Source of the DNA: an uncultured Atopobium sp.
Lineage (GTDB): Bacteria; Actinomycetota; Coriobacteriia; Coriobacteriales; Atopobiaceae
Direction: 5' to 3'
DNA length: 64,000 nucleotides
Assembly (NCBI GenBank): GCA_947090525.1
Contig: CAMUON010000001.1
Span: forward strand, 558,001 to 622,000
Shown in pieces: positions 1 to 9,171 of this stretch (the first letter of the stretch is position 1; every line of letters starts with the position of its first letter). Under the pieces are notes generated by a model, which saw nothing but the letters and a program-made list of their open reading frames with translations, had not been told where the DNA came from and did no database searches. Made by a program: the position numbers and the translations under genes.

Positions 1-96
1 CGGGACATCGTGCGCATACTGTTGTAGAGAAATTGTCCCTCTAGCTTGTTGTTGCGCGCGTATTGCACGCGCACGCGCGTCTCATATTGAATGTAT

Positions 97-127
97 AATG
101 CGCCTAAGCGTTAAGCTTGGGCGCATT
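97..127 (-). terminator. Hairpin downstream of the flavoprotein gene
   Basis: An almost perfect inverted repeat has arms AATGCGCC and GGCGCATT at its base and AAGC/GCTT inside, around a 5-nt loop. It lies 20 bases beyond the stop codon of the minus-strand flavoprotein gene. There is no clear U-run on either strand, so it is a hairpin that may stop transcription or protect the 3' end rather than a textbook intrinsic terminator. Confidence 0.4.
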
Positions 128-145
128 CTCAAGCGTGCGTGACTT

Positions 146-1933
146 TTAATTATTTTCGATAAACGAAACACTTGGTCGCGCGTATGCGCGCTTTTTCTGG
201 GGAAAATCTTCGCGATAAAAACTGCCGCGACTTTCGTTTCTCGAAAGCATTGTGTAGACGAGCATCTTTGCAGCTGAAATTTGCTGCTGTGCAGCGATTG
301 TGTGCATGACTTCTGCGTAGTTTATTGTGGGCACTTTTGCGCGCATAAGCTCAGCGTGGATGTTTGTCAGCTCTACAAGCGCTTTTTTGAGCGACTCTTT
401 GTCTTTTTTGATAAGACAAAAACGGTCCATTACCGCCCGCGCACGCGTAGCGAGCGCGTTTGCATTCGGATTTGCATAGAGGCTGAGCCTCGCATCACCA
501 AATTGCAGCGAAGATGTGTGGGGGTCGTAGTTTCCTTCGAGGTCAAGGGAAGCGTGTGCGTTGCGTGCGTGTGCAGCTAGCACGCTCGCGCGTCTTTGCA
601 GATCCGCCATTTTTTGTGCATCCCATCCAGCTTTTTGGCCAAATACGAGGCAATTTGCGCTCGAAAGACCTCCTATGCGATCGGACCCGTGCATACCTCC
701 TGTAATTTCACCGGCGAAGAAGACATTTGCGAGCGGGCGCGGAAACAACGGCCCCGATAGGCCGCGGCTTGCTAAATCGATTGCCACTCCGCCATTCGAC
801 GCGTGCGCGAAGTATTGTATCTCGTGCGCGTCGTTGAGCGTATATCCGTGCGCTTCGGCTGCCTTTGCTGCAAGCTGTACAAACTCAGGAAGCTCATTTG
901 GCATTGCATCTGCTTGAATTTCTGTACGCGCTCCTTGCTGTAGGCTGGTAAGTATTGCCAAATCGACCGCTTTTGTTGCAAGTCGTGAGGTAAAAGGGCC
1001 ATGCTTGGCCCGTGCGCGCATGAGTGCTTTTTCATGTTCGTTTGTGGGAAAGATCGTTTTGCCATTTGCAAAGATATGCGAGTACGCGAAGAGCTTTTCG
1101 TTGTACACATAAAAGCTATCATTGTGCATAAGAACGGGCATTGTTTGTATAAATTCGATATTCGTGAGCGCAAGTCCGTGCGCAAGGCATATGGCATGAC
1201 TTCTGCCGCTCGTTGCATTGGGAGCAAAGGAAGAAGCAAAGAGGCCGCTGAGGCCGCCTGTTGCCATAACGATCGCGCGCGCATGAATATAGACAAAGCG
1301 CTCGTGCAGTTTGTCGAAAAATACAGCACCTCGCGCAAAACGGGGAGTAGCATCCTTGTGTTGTCTCAAACTATCCCAGTACACTTGGCTTCTGTGCACG
1401 ACATAGTTGTGATCCCATATGTCTTCGGCGAGTGTGCGCTGATTTTCTTCGCAGATATCCACAAGCTCAAAGGCGGGAAGTTCTATGATATCGAGCTCGT
1501 GAAAGCGCCTCTCAAGTGCGTGCTGGTAGCGTTTGTGCTGGATACCATACCACGCGCGCTGTTTGTGATCAAAACAGGGGATAAAGCTCGTGTCAGCTTC
1601 ATGCTCAGGCTCGATAAAGTGAATCCGCGCAGATTTTGCGTACGTAATTGCATAAGGGATGTGTTCAACAAAATAGCGAACGAGCTTTTCATCTGCGCAT
1701 TCTTGACCTACACGAAGAATAGTTTTGATCAAATCTTCATCATCACAAGGAGACAAAGGTCCAACGCAGCCAAGCCCCCAACTTGTGTGCGAAAAACTTA
1801 AGCCCGAAAAGAGATGTGTATTTGAGACAAGCGCAACCTTGGCGCCTGCAGCTCCTGCACTAAGTGCTGCCTGCGTACCAGCAAGTCCTGCTCCTATGAC
1901 GAGAACATCTACGTCTGCTTGCGTTGATTTCAT
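146..1933 (-). CDS. L-aspartate oxidase / fumarate reductase-like flavoprotein
   Basis: A 595-residue member of the flavoprotein superfamily that includes L-aspartate oxidase (NadB) and the fumarate reductase and succinate dehydrogenase flavoprotein subunits. The N-terminus carries the dinucleotide-binding motif VIGAGLAGTQAALSA at about residues 12-26. The flavin-domain motif ATGGLSGLF lies mid-protein, and the FAD-contact block FFAGEITGGMHGSDRIGGLS lies toward the C-terminus. A C-terminal helical region resembles that of NadB. No signal peptide is visible, so it should be cytosolic. Its substrate cannot be read from the sequence. No nadA or nadC lies beside it, so a role in NAD synthesis is only possible; a fumarate-reductase-like or other oxidoreductase is equally open. 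GAGGC upstream supports the ATG at 1933. It is transcribed divergently from uvrC across 65 bases. Confidence 0.75.
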   Translation of the reverse strand: MKSTQADVDVLVIGAGLAGTQAALSAGAAGAKVALVSNTHLFSGLSFSHTSWGLGCVGPLSPCDDEDLIKTILRVGQECADEKLVRYFVEHIPYAITYAKSARIHFIEPEHEADTSFIPCFDHKQRAWYGIQHKRYQHALERRFHELDIIELPAFELVDICEENQRTLAEDIWDHNYVVHRSQVYWDSLRQHKDATPRFARGAVFFDKLHERFVYIHARAIVMATGGLSGLFASSFAPNATSGRSHAICLAHGLALTNIEFIQTMPVLMHNDSFYVYNEKLFAYSHIFANGKTIFPTNEHEKALMRARAKHGPFTSRLATKAVDLAILTSLQQGARTEIQADAMPNELPEFVQLAAKAAEAHGYTLNDAHEIQYFAHASNGGVAIDLASRGLSGPLFPRPLANVFFAGEITGGMHGSDRIGGLSSANCLVFGQKAGWDAQKMADLQRRASVLAAHARNAHASLDLEGNYDPHTSSLQFGDARLSLYANPNANALATRARAVMDRFCLIKKDKESLKKALVELTNIHAELMRAKVPTINYAEVMHTIAAQQQISAAKMLVYTMLSRNESRGSFYREDFPQKKRAYARPSVSFIENN

Positions 1934-1998
1934 GTTGCCTCATATACCGTTGGTATCATACAATCTTTGGTGATGCGCGCGTAAGGAAAGGGGTGTGA

Positions 1999-4050
1999 AT
2001 GGGAGATAGTAATCAGGAGAGTCATAAGCCCACGCCCGCGACTGCACCCGGTACGCCCGCGACAGCACCCGCAGCGCCCACGCCTGCAGAGCCCGCGCTC
2101 ACCTCTGAGCCTACATCTGCTCATCCCCAAATCCTCAACACATCGCTATCATACACGCTTTCTTGCGATTGCTACACTGATCTTTCCGAGCAGGTACATC
2201 GTGTGCCTCAGCTGCCCGGCTGTTATTTGTGGAAAGATGAGCATGGCATAGTCATTTATGTAGGAAAAGCCAAAAATCTCCGCGCCCGCATGCTTCAATA
2301 CATCAATCAAACCGATTCGCGACAAAAGATCCCTTTGCTGATGTCTGAAGCCGCGAGTTTCGACATTATTGTGGTGTCGGGGGAGCATGAGGCGCTTGTG
2401 CTCGAGCGAAATTTGATCGCCACGTACAAGCCCTACTTCAACGTTGATTTCAAGGATGACAAAAGTTACCCCTACATTGCGCTTACGACCTCGTGTGAGT
2501 TTCCTGCGATTAAGTTTACGCGCGAGCGACATCGAAGAGGCGACACATATTTCGGTCCCTATACCGATGCACGAAAAGCACGCGAACTAGTGGATATACT
2601 GCGCAAAGCTTTTCTGGTGTGCGGATATAGTTGCCCTCAGTGGAGGCGGATTAACCGTTTCTTCCAAAAGCATCCTGAGCTCTCCGCGCTCGATACGCTG
2701 TATGCGCAGCACTTGGGCGAGCCTTGCTTTGATTATCATCTCAAAAAAGGTCCTGGCATTTGTGCAGGCGCCTTGACGAAAGAAGAATACGCCCAGCATA
2801 TTGCCTATGTCGAGGAGTTTTTATCGGGTAAGCACGCGCGCATTATTCATCTTCTCGAAGACAGCATGCATGAGGCTGCAAATGCGCTGGAGTTTGAAAA
2901 AGCAGGGCGCATTCATAGACGCTTGGAAACGATTCGCGCCCTCGATGACCAGCAGAAGGTCGTTTTTAGCTCAAAGAAGTCCATGGATGTAATCGCTATT
3001 TTTGCGAAAGATGCGCTAAGCTGTGCCTGCGTGTTTGTTGTGCGCGAGGGACGCGTTATCAGAACCTGCGATTTTATGCTCGACAAAGGTACAGATGTAC
3101 CCGCATCTGAGCTCTATGAGGCCTTTATCTGCAAGTATTATGAGCAAACAGACGATATTCCTCGTGATATAGCACTTGCCGCTACGCTTGAAAATGAAGA
3201 GCTCATTGCTGATTGGATCGCTTCTCGAAGAGATGCTCCCGCGCACATTTTGTATCCCCAACGAGGCCAAGTAGCACAGCTCTTGAAGCTTGTCGCGCAA
3301 AATGCCCAGCAAGGACTTATGCGCTATCTTGTGTCGAGCGGATATAGCGATCGGCGCACCAATGAAGCGCTGATCCAGCTCGAAAGCGCGCTTGCGCTCG
3401 ATAAGGCGCCCATGAGGATAGAGTGCTACGACATTTCGACGTTCCACGGCAGCTATACGGTAGCGTCCATGATCGTTTTTACCAATGGATCACCAGATAA
3501 AAAGGCTTATCGTCATTTCAAGATTCGCGCACAGCTTTCGGAGGCAAACGATTTTCTTTCGATGAAAGAGGTGCTGGCGCGCCGTTTTTCCGAAAAAAAT
3601 CGAAACGACGCGCGTTTTGGAACAATGCCCGATCTTTTGGTGCTCGATGGAGGAAAGCCGCAGCTCTCAGCCGCGCTTGAACAATTTCAAGAGATGGGTA
3701 TCCAGGTGAATGTCTGTGCGCTCGCGAAGTCGGATGAAGAATTGTTTGTGCCCTGGGATGAGAATCCGATCGTCTTGCCTTCGGGCGCTGCCTCCTTTTA
3801 CCTCATTAAATACGTGCGCGATGAGTCGCACCGCTTTGCAATCACCTTTCATAGGCATCTTCGCAACAAGGGCCTTTTTGCATCTGAGCTCGATGATATC
3901 AAAGGGATCGGCGATCAGCGAAAGCGAGAACTCATGCGCCGCTTTGGTTCGCTTAAAAAACTCCGTGAAGCGAGCGTCGAAGAGATTGCCGAGGTCAAAG
4001 GCATATCAATAGCGCATGCGCAAGCCATTAAACGCGCGCTTGCGGGTTAA
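1999..4050 (+). CDS. uvrC: Excinuclease ABC subunit C
   Basis: UvrC makes the 3' and 5' incisions in nucleotide excision repair after UvrA and UvrB load at a lesion. The GIY-YIG nuclease domain begins near residue 73 (PGCYLWKDEHG, then VIYVGKAKNLRAR). A UVR helical motif follows in the middle (HEAANALEFEKAGRIHRRL), then the RNase H-like nuclease domain (IECYDISTFHGS). A C-terminal helix-hairpin-helix pair comes last (DDIKGIGDQRKRELM and EVKGISIAHAQAI). At 683 residues it is longer than the usual 600 or so, because residues 1-45 form a Pro/Ala/Thr-rich low-complexity extension with no downstream alternative start before the nuclease domain. A strong purine-rich ribosome site (AAGGAAAGGGG) precedes the ATG. 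The gene is monocistronic in view. Confidence 0.97.
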   Translation: MGDSNQESHKPTPATAPGTPATAPAAPTPAEPALTSEPTSAHPQILNTSLSYTLSCDCYTDLSEQVHRVPQLPGCYLWKDEHGIVIYVGKAKNLRARMLQYINQTDSRQKIPLLMSEAASFDIIVVSGEHEALVLERNLIATYKPYFNVDFKDDKSYPYIALTTSCEFPAIKFTRERHRRGDTYFGPYTDARKARELVDILRKAFLVCGYSCPQWRRINRFFQKHPELSALDTLYAQHLGEPCFDYHLKKGPGICAGALTKEEYAQHIAYVEEFLSGKHARIIHLLEDSMHEAANALEFEKAGRIHRRLETIRALDDQQKVVFSSKKSMDVIAIFAKDALSCACVFVVREGRVIRTCDFMLDKGTDVPASELYEAFICKYYEQTDDIPRDIALAATLENEELIADWIASRRDAPAHILYPQRGQVAQLLKLVAQNAQQGLMRYLVSSGYSDRRTNEALIQLESALALDKAPMRIECYDISTFHGSYTVASMIVFTNGSPDKKAYRHFKIRAQLSEANDFLSMKEVLARRFSEKNRNDARFGTMPDLLVLDGGKPQLSAALEQFQEMGIQVNVCALAKSDEELFVPWDENPIVLPSGAASFYLIKYVRDESHRFAITFHRHLRNKGLFASELDDIKGIGDQRKRELMRRFGSLKKLREASVEEIAEVKGISIAHAQAIKRALAG

Positions 4051-4385
4051 CACCTTTTTGCAAGCACTTTTGCGCGCCCGCGCGTTTGGACGCTTGCTCT
4101 TTTGAGCGCCTGCTCTTTTGGACGCCAGCGTGTATAAGCGCCCGCGCCCTACTCTTAGCTTTTTGCGCTTACCACTTACGCCATTATCGATACCATTCGG
4201 CAGTTTTTTGCTTCCGCTTATTTTCGCGCGCTAACCGCTTACCGGACGCTTCCATATCTTGTCCTAGCTATTCAGTATTATCGTAGCTAGGACGCCTGCG
4301 CACGTACACCAGTTTTTTCTCTACGTTTGCCTTGCGTCTTGCCGTTATCGTTTTGTAAAGCTTTCGTATAGGGAAGAGGTTGGAC
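4051..4385. other. Gene-free spacer between uvrC and the binding-protein gene
   Basis: 335 bases with no supportable ORF. Around 4091-4125 there is a degenerate tandem duplication of about 17 bases (TTGCTCTTTTGAGCGC followed by CTGCTCTTTTGGACGC). The last 15 bases hold the ribosome site GGAAGAGG for the next gene. A promoter must lie here, but no box pair is convincing. Confidence 0.6.
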
Positions 4386-5990
4386 ATGAATACAAACATG
4401 CAGTCTGCGTATACTCGCCGTTCTTTTTTGGGTGTCTTTGCCGCGGGAGCATGCGCTATGGGACTCGGTCTTGCCGGATGCTCCCAGGGTGCCAAGCAAG
4501 ATAGCGCTTCGGGTGCAGGGGCTTCCGCAGGCGCAGGCACGCTTTCTGTTGGTTCGGCTTTTTCAACGCAAAACTACGATCCGTCTTCTACATCTTCAGC
4601 TCTTGCACTTTCCGCGAACTTAAATGTTGTTGAAGGCCTCTATGAGCTCGATTTCCACGACTATTCTGCACACAATGGCCTTGCAAGTGCAGAGCCCAAG
4701 AAAATAGACGAGAAAACCTTCGAAATCACACTGCGCAAAGACGCTAAGTTTTCAGACGGTAAGCCCGTAACGCCAGAGGATGTCGTTGAGTCGTTTACGC
4801 GCTCAAATGCAAAAGGCAATCTCTATGTCAGCATGCTTACTCCCATTGCTTCGATCGAGAAAAAAGACGATAGCACGCTTACTGTAAAGACTTCGATTCC
4901 AAACTTCTCGCTTCTGCGCGAGCGCCTGGCTATTGTCCGCGTGATCCCAGCTTCTATGTCCAAGGAAGATCTTACGGCAAAGCCGGTGGGATCGGGTCCT
5001 TGGAAGTACGACGAAATTACCGATGCCTGCCTTAAGCTTTCGCCTAATGAATACTACAATGGCGAGCACCCGGCAAAGGATAAAATGCTTAGAATCGATG
5101 TCCTCAAAGACCCCACTGCGCGCGTCACCGCTCAAAAAGAAGGTACCACGCTTATCTCTGAGCAAACTCCCGCTGACTCCATCGACCAGCTCAAATCCGC
5201 TGGTTGTACCGTGGATACCGTTCAGGGATTTGGTACGCGCTTTATGATGTTTAATGTCAAAAAAGATCCCTGGTCAAATGTTAAGGTCCGTCAAGCAGTG
5301 ATGTATGCACTTGACTACGACAAAATGATCCAAAATGCGCTCGCTGGCATGGCCGCAGCTCCAAGCTCCTACCTTCCCGAGACCTACAGCAATTACAACA
5401 AGGCGTCTCATGTGTACACACATGATGTAGAAAAAGCTAAGAGCCTCATCAAAGAAGCAGGTATCACCCCCGGTGCTGTAACACTTCGTACAACCGACAA
5501 CGATCAAGTCGTAGCTATGGCCACCCAGGTGAAAAACGACCTCGATGCACTCGGATTTAGTGTCTCTATCCAAACCGATACGAGCCCTGCTACGTATGCT
5601 GCAATCGATGGCGGCGAAGCCTACGATATGCTGCTTGCTCCGGGCGACCCCAGCTGCTTTGGCGCCGACCCCGATCTTTTGCTCAACTGGTGGTATGGCA
5701 ACAATATTTGGATGACAAAGCGTTGCCCCTGGCAGGATAGCGAAGAGTGGAAAAAGCTCAATGCTACCATGGCAGATGCGCTTCAAAAATCCGGCGATGA
5801 GCAGCAAAAAGCATGGAATACCTGCTTCGATCTTCTCTCGGAAAACGTTCCGCTCTATCCTGTGCTTCAGGTAAAGACTTCCACTTCCTCGTGGTCAGAA
5901 AATCCAAACGCAGAAGGTACAAAAGTCACGAAGTTTAGCGGTATTGGCACGACGGGTGTTTACCTCGCCGATGTAGCTACGTCGAAGTAA
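4386..5990 (+). CDS. ABC transporter substrate-binding lipoprotein, peptide/SAT type
   Basis: An extracytoplasmic solute-binding protein of family 5 (dipeptide/oligopeptide type), about 534 residues. The N-terminus combines a twin-arginine motif (TRRSFLG, residues 10-16) with a lipobox LAGC whose cysteine is residue 32, so it is probably a Tat-exported lipoprotein anchored in the membrane. The mature part has the family landmarks: LRKDAKFSDGKPVTPEDVV in the first lobe and VRQAVMYALDYDKMI further on. The ATG at 4386 is preferred over a TTG at 4380 because GAGG sits 7 bases upstream of the ATG and almost touches the TTG. Family 5 proteins bind peptides, nickel or other solutes. The sialic-acid enzymes downstream suggest N-acetylneuraminate as the ligand, as in the SAT-type transporters of Haemophilus ducreyi and some actinobacteria. 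The ligand is an inference. Confidence 0.85.
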   Translation: MNTNMQSAYTRRSFLGVFAAGACAMGLGLAGCSQGAKQDSASGAGASAGAGTLSVGSAFSTQNYDPSSTSSALALSANLNVVEGLYELDFHDYSAHNGLASAEPKKIDEKTFEITLRKDAKFSDGKPVTPEDVVESFTRSNAKGNLYVSMLTPIASIEKKDDSTLTVKTSIPNFSLLRERLAIVRVIPASMSKEDLTAKPVGSGPWKYDEITDACLKLSPNEYYNGEHPAKDKMLRIDVLKDPTARVTAQKEGTTLISEQTPADSIDQLKSAGCTVDTVQGFGTRFMMFNVKKDPWSNVKVRQAVMYALDYDKMIQNALAGMAAAPSSYLPETYSNYNKASHVYTHDVEKAKSLIKEAGITPGAVTLRTTDNDQVVAMATQVKNDLDALGFSVSIQTDTSPATYAAIDGGEAYDMLLAPGDPSCFGADPDLLLNWWYGNNIWMTKRCPWQDSEEWKKLNATMADALQKSGDEQQKAWNTCFDLLSENVPLYPVLQVKTSTSSWSENPNAEGTKVTKFSGIGTTGVYLADVATSK

Positions 5991-6007
5991 CCATACTTCT
6001 ACGCATG

Positions 6008-6060
6008 ATAGGGCGGGGCAGCAAAACCCCGCCCTATGTATGATGCGCTATCATTTTTTT
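6008..6060 (+). terminator. Strong hairpin plus T-run between binding protein and permease genes
   Basis: An 11-bp perfect stem (ATAGGGCGGGG / CCCCGCCCTAT) with an 8-nt loop lies 18 bases after the binding-protein stop codon. A small hairpin, TGAT-GCGCT-ATCA, then runs into seven T residues at the end. The pair probably terminates or stabilises the binding-protein transcript so that it is made in excess over the membrane components. Confidence 0.75.
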
Positions 6061-6169
6061 GCGTTTCTTATGATCTGAACGTGTTAGATCTTATACGTGT
6101 ACCAGCATTTAAGCGCGCGCGAGCGCTACACATCCGATGAGCTCATGAAAGGAAGGGAGAATACTTCCT

Positions 6170-7126
6170 ATGAACAATCTGATTCGTCTGATTGCACGAA
6201 GGTTAATTGCGCTGCCTATTATGGCGCTTGGCGTTACCATTCTTGTCTTTTTCCTCATGTCATTTTCAAAGATTGATCCTGCCTACAATGCCCTTGGTGA
6301 AAGTGCGACGCCCGAAGCGGTTGCACAGTATCACAAGGAATTTGGCTTGGATGACCCTGTGCCTGTGCGCTATGTGCGCTACATGACAGGCCTTCTCCAA
6401 GGAGATTTGGGCACCTATGGAGCAGCGCGCCAATCGGTTGCAGCGCGTATCGCAAAAGCGCTACCCGTTACGATGCAGCTTACGTTTATTGGATTGTTCT
6501 TGGGGGCATGCGTTTCGTTCTTCTTTGGTATTATCGCAGCACTCTATCGAGACCACTGGCCTGACCAGGTAATCCGTGTGTTTTCTATCGCAGGTTTGGC
6601 AACACCTTCGTTTTGGCTTGCAGTGTTGATGATTCTGGTCTTTTCTGCCTGGTGGCATTTGGTGCCCGCTTCGGGTCCTTTGCCCGATCCTTTTGTTGAT
6701 TTTCCTCGCTGGTGTTCGCGCATGATCATGCCGTGCATAGCGCTTGCTGTGCCACTTACGGGCCAGATGACGCGTATCGTTCGTACTGCTATGGTTGAGG
6801 AGCTTGACCGCGATTATGTCAAGACTGCAAAAGGCGCTGGCCTTCCCGAAGTGGTAGTTGTTGGTAGAAATGTATTGCGTAACGCTCTCATTACCCCTGT
6901 TACTACCCTTGGTCTCAAGATTGGCTACCTCATGGGTGGAGCAGTTGTTATCGAGACTATTTTCAATTTACCCGGGATGGGTATGACGATTCTCGAGGGC
7001 ATTCAAGGCAACGAAACACTTTTGGTTCAGGGCGTTGTTATTGTGGTTGCGCTATCGTTTATTCTCATCAATATTGTGGTTGACATGCTCTATTTGCTCA
7101 TCAATCCACGCATAAGGACGGTGTAG
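6170..7126 (+). CDS. ABC transporter permease, DppB type
   Basis: Inner-membrane permease of the peptide/nickel/opine uptake family, 318 residues with about six predicted membrane helices. It opens with the typical RLIARRLIALPIMALGVTIL helix. It carries the DppB-type coupling loop (RTAMVEELDRDYVKTAKGAG, residues about 205-225), which contacts the ATPase, and ends with the usual DMLYLLINPRIR tail. It pairs with the permease half of the next gene. The start is well placed, with AAGGAAGGGAG upstream. It lies 2 bases from the next gene, so the two are clearly co-transcribed. Confidence 0.9.
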   Translation: MNNLIRLIARRLIALPIMALGVTILVFFLMSFSKIDPAYNALGESATPEAVAQYHKEFGLDDPVPVRYVRYMTGLLQGDLGTYGAARQSVAARIAKALPVTMQLTFIGLFLGACVSFFFGIIAALYRDHWPDQVIRVFSIAGLATPSFWLAVLMILVFSAWWHLVPASGPLPDPFVDFPRWCSRMIMPCIALAVPLTGQMTRIVRTAMVEELDRDYVKTAKGAGLPEVVVVGRNVLRNALITPVTTLGLKIGYLMGGAVVIETIFNLPGMGMTILEGIQGNETLLVQGVVIVVALSFILINIVVDMLYLLINPRIRTV

Positions 7127-7128
7127 CT

Positions 7129-9171
7129 ATGATTTTGGAACGTGAAGCTCAAACAAAAAAATTGCTGCACCTCTCGGGCAAAAAGTTTAGTCTTGCAGGC
7201 ATCAAGCGCATGAGCCTCGCATCAAAGATTTCCCTTGTTGTCCTTATTCTGGTGGCGCTTTCAGCGATATGCGCAAGTATTATCAGCCCGTATAACCCCA
7301 TCGATATTTTTCTTGCGCGTCAAGCGCCCTCTCAAGGGTTTATCTTTGGTACCGACGACAAGGGTCGAGATATCTTAAGCCGTATTCTTTATGGTGGTCG
7401 GTATTCCCTCATCATCGGTTTTGGTGCGACTGCGATGGCGCTTGTGTGTGGCTCTATTATTGGTTCAATTGCTGCGGTGAGCAGGAAATCCATATCTGAG
7501 TGCATCATGCGTGTGCTCGACATCATCATGTCGTTTCCAGGTATCGCGCTTGCAGCGGTCTTTGTTTCCATCTTGGGAAATTCCATTCCTTCTATCATTT
7601 TTTCCATCGGTTTTATGTACACGCCGCAAATCGCGCGTATCGTACGTGCAAATGTTGTAAATGAATATGGCGAAGATTACGTCCGCGCTGTTCAAGTTGC
7701 GGGTGCGCGCGCACCGTGGATTCTTATCAAACATGTGTTGAGAAACTGCATCGCTCCCATCATGGTCTTTACCGTTACCCTTGTAGCTGATGCAATTATC
7801 TTTGAAGCATCGCTTACCTTTATCGGCGCAGGCATTCAAGAGCCTACTCCTACCTGGGGAAACATTTTGGCTGATGCGCGCGGTGGCGTGCTTTCGGGTA
7901 GGTGGTGGCAAGCACTCTATCCAGGTATTGCTATTATGATTACCTGTCTCGCGCTCAATATTTTGTCGGAAGGGCTTACCGATGCTATGGCTGCTGCTCC
8001 ATCCGCGCCTGTGAAGCGTGACGATCTGGGCTCTTCGCGCGAGGATGACATCTTGATTGCTAATCCCGTGAAGGCATACGAAGTGCAAGAACAGTCCCTA
8101 CGCCGTCGTCTCTTTGAGCTTTCCGAGGTTGAGAATGCGAGAGGGGATCGTCATGTGCCCGATTTTAGCGTGGAGCCTTTGCTTTCGGTAAAGAATCTGT
8201 CGATTCGCTTTGCAAGCCATGGAACGGTAGATGTAGTAGACTCTGTTTCCTTTGACGTGCGTCCTGGTCAGTGCATGGCGCTCGTAGGGGAGTCGGGCTG
8301 CGGCAAATCCATCACCACAAAAGTCATCATGGGCCTTACCGATCCTTCCGAGACGATCACTGGAGAAGTGATCTACAAGGGGAAAGACCTTCTTAAGATG
8401 AGCCCCGAAGAGCACCGAAAACTCCTCGGACATGAGCTTGCTATGGTGTATCAAGATGCTCTGTCATCTCTTAATCCGTCCATGCTTATCTCTACGCAGA
8501 TGAAACAGCTCACATCTCGCGGTGGCACGAGAAGCGCAGAAGAGCTTCTTGAGCTTGTGGGTCTTGATCCCAAGCGCACGCTCGATTCGTATCCGCACGA
8601 GCTTTCGGGCGGTCAGCGCCAGCGCGTGCTGATTGCTATGGCGCTTACGCGCGATCCTTCGCTTGTGATCTGCGATGAGCCTACAACCGCACTTGACGTT
8701 ACGGTCCAAAAACAGGTCATCAAGCTCCTAAACGACCTGCAAGCAAAACTCGGTTTTGCGATGATTTTTGTAAGCCACGATCTAGCGCTTGTTGCAGAAG
8801 TTGCTTCTGAGATTACCGTCATGTATGCAGGCCAATTGATTGAACAAGCTCCTACAAAAGAGCTGCTCTGTCATCCGCGTCACGAGTACACGCAAGGACT
8901 GTTGGGTTCGGTGCTTTCGATTGAAGAAGGTGCGATGGGTGGATTTAGGCTCCATCAAGTGCCGGGCTGTGTACCATCTCCTGAAGATTTCCCCGCGGGC
9001 GATCGTTTTGCGCCTCGAAGTAGTCACCCTGATCTTGGCCTTTCGGTGCATCCTATCCTTAAGCAAGACCCCTTTAATGCGCATCATATTTTCTCTGAAC
9101 TCCCTGATGACTACCTGCGGGCGCATGATCTCGTGCCGCTTATCGATCGCCTCAAAGAAGGTGGAAACTAA
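7129..9171 (+). CDS. Fused ABC permease (DppC type) and ATPase (DppD type)
   Basis: A 680-residue fusion of two subunits that are normally separate. Residues 1 to about 300 are a DppC-type permease (GTDDKGRDILSRILYGGRYS early, then the coupling loop NEYGEDYVRAVQVAGARAPW). After a linker, residues from about 335 are an OppD/DppD-type ATPase with Walker A GESGCGKS near 385, signature LSGGQRQRV near 492 and Walker B LVICDEPTTALD near 512. The C-terminal peptide-ATPase extension (PGCVPSPEDFPAGDRF) is present, although it lacks the full cysteine cluster usual for that Fe-S-like motif. To my knowledge permease-ATPase fusions also occur in SAT-type sialic-acid transporters, which fits the neighbours. 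The stop codon overlaps the next start by one base (TAATG), suggesting translational coupling. Confidence 0.92.
   Translation: MILEREAQTKKLLHLSGKKFSLAGIKRMSLASKISLVVLILVALSAICASIISPYNPIDIFLARQAPSQGFIFGTDDKGRDILSRILYGGRYSLIIGFGATAMALVCGSIIGSIAAVSRKSISECIMRVLDIIMSFPGIALAAVFVSILGNSIPSIIFSIGFMYTPQIARIVRANVVNEYGEDYVRAVQVAGARAPWILIKHVLRNCIAPIMVFTVTLVADAIIFEASLTFIGAGIQEPTPTWGNILADARGGVLSGRWWQALYPGIAIMITCLALNILSEGLTDAMAAAPSAPVKRDDLGSSREDDILIANPVKAYEVQEQSLRRRLFELSEVENARGDRHVPDFSVEPLLSVKNLSIRFASHGTVDVVDSVSFDVRPGQCMALVGESGCGKSITTKVIMGLTDPSETITGEVIYKGKDLLKMSPEEHRKLLGHELAMVYQDALSSLNPSMLISTQMKQLTSRGGTRSAEELLELVGLDPKRTLDSYPHELSGGQRQRVLIAMALTRDPSLVICDEPTTALDVTVQKQVIKLLNDLQAKLGFAMIFVSHDLALVAEVASEITVMYAGQLIEQAPTKELLCHPRHEYTQGLLGSVLSIEEGAMGGFRLHQVPGCVPSPEDFPAGDRFAPRSSHPDLGLSVHPILKQDPFNAHHIFSELPDDYLRAHDLVPLIDRLKEGGN

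Noticed and set aside
1001..1801. Long plus-strand open frame (266 codons) inside the flavoprotein gene
   Set aside because: It is antisense to a gene with clear FAD motifs, has no family resemblance and no ribosome site.
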